The notes under the pieces were generated by a model. The model was not told the DNA's origin. It saw nothing but the letters and a program-made list of their open reading frames with translations, and did no database searches. Positions 16,001-16,360 of a stretch of 16,360 bases of DNA are shown here, piece after piece. The position numbers and the translations under genes were made by a program. Position 1 is the first letter of the stretch; every line of letters begins with the position of its first letter. Source of the DNA: Nitzschia sp. DOCU1 (Eukaryota > Bacillariophyta > Bacillariophyceae > Bacillariales > Bacillariaceae); the NCBI GenBank assembly GCA_951394045.1, contig CATOAN010000027.1, positions 1 through 16,360 of the forward strand, given 5' to 3'.

Positions 16001-16360
16001 AAGTAGTTGTGTTGATTAAGACAACTAGTCATACGCTTATTGGCAAGCAATACAAGGAGAAATCAACAGTATTCTTCTTATGGCGGCATTGTCCAATCTT
16101 TAGGACAAAAGGTGAAATTGTTTTGCACCTCCAAGCATAGTTCTGATGAGCAGCAGTTTAAAAACAGCTGGAACCGGCCAAAGGTAGGTTCCCACAAGCC
16201 TTTTCAAGCAATGAAAGACAAATTGTTGGTGCTTTGCCAATCCATCAGGTAGTGCGCAATGACCTAAGCCAGGATTTGCCTTCAGAATTTGGGGATAAGT
16301 AATTCCCCCCGGGAGTATTATTGTGCCCTTGAGTCAAAAAGCAGGTAAGCATTCCATGTC
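16001..16360. other. Right edge, no gene assigned
   Basis: Plus-strand stretches of protein-like sequence occur in different frames (STVFFLWRHCPIFRTKGEI at about 16063-16119, and QIVGALPIHQVVRNDLSQD at about 16218-16274). They have stops or frame changes between them. They may be the continuation of the ORF cut at 15893, but no splice model was convincing. Confidence 0.3.

Overview
The window looks like nuclear DNA of a diatom, or a close stramenopile relative. Three things suggest this: a Ty1/copia-type Gag resembling diatom CoDi elements, secreted proteins carrying an R-x-L site like that of processed diatom cell-wall proteins, and short GT-AG introns in a compact plus-strand gene. The assignment is inference; no rRNA, tRNA or housekeeping gene is present to anchor it.

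Positions 367-8181 hold a tandem cluster of one gene family, all on the minus strand. There are four intact members (A 367-1191, B 1906-2604, C 4893-5582, D 6461-7225) and a truncated fifth (E 8042-8181). Each intact protein has a signal peptide, an acidic pro-segment ending in FLRRxLQT, a domain with 12 cysteines at conserved spacing, and a proline-rich tail. B, C and D share upstream blocks and a C-terminal motif; A is the divergent member. The cluster grew by duplications that included flanking DNA: 3' flanks are shared by B and C, and a 97% block is shared by D and E. A small gene of three exons (3317-3892, plus strand) lies between B and C.

Positions 8182-10809 hold a minus-strand, gag-only LTR retrotransposon. 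Its two LTR arms match at 164 of 165 bases. It carries one Gag ORF and no protease, integrase or reverse transcriptase. Its leader is about 0.9 kb and holds a striking array of about 14 copies of an AGCGCGTAGCTT motif, many framed by short inverted arms, interspersed with four GTTCC/GGAAC hairpins. The element meets gene E at 8181/8182 with no target-site duplication. The missing part of E is not on the far side, so the locus is rearranged.

Positions 10810-16360 are a decayed, repeat-rich region. It contains a 155-bp direct repeat pair, a 45-bp minisatellite, degenerate repeats, one broken gene (13476-14555), a partial ORF (15438-15893) and two adjacent 7-bp tandem tracts. No gene here was identified with confidence; it is probably old mobile-element debris.
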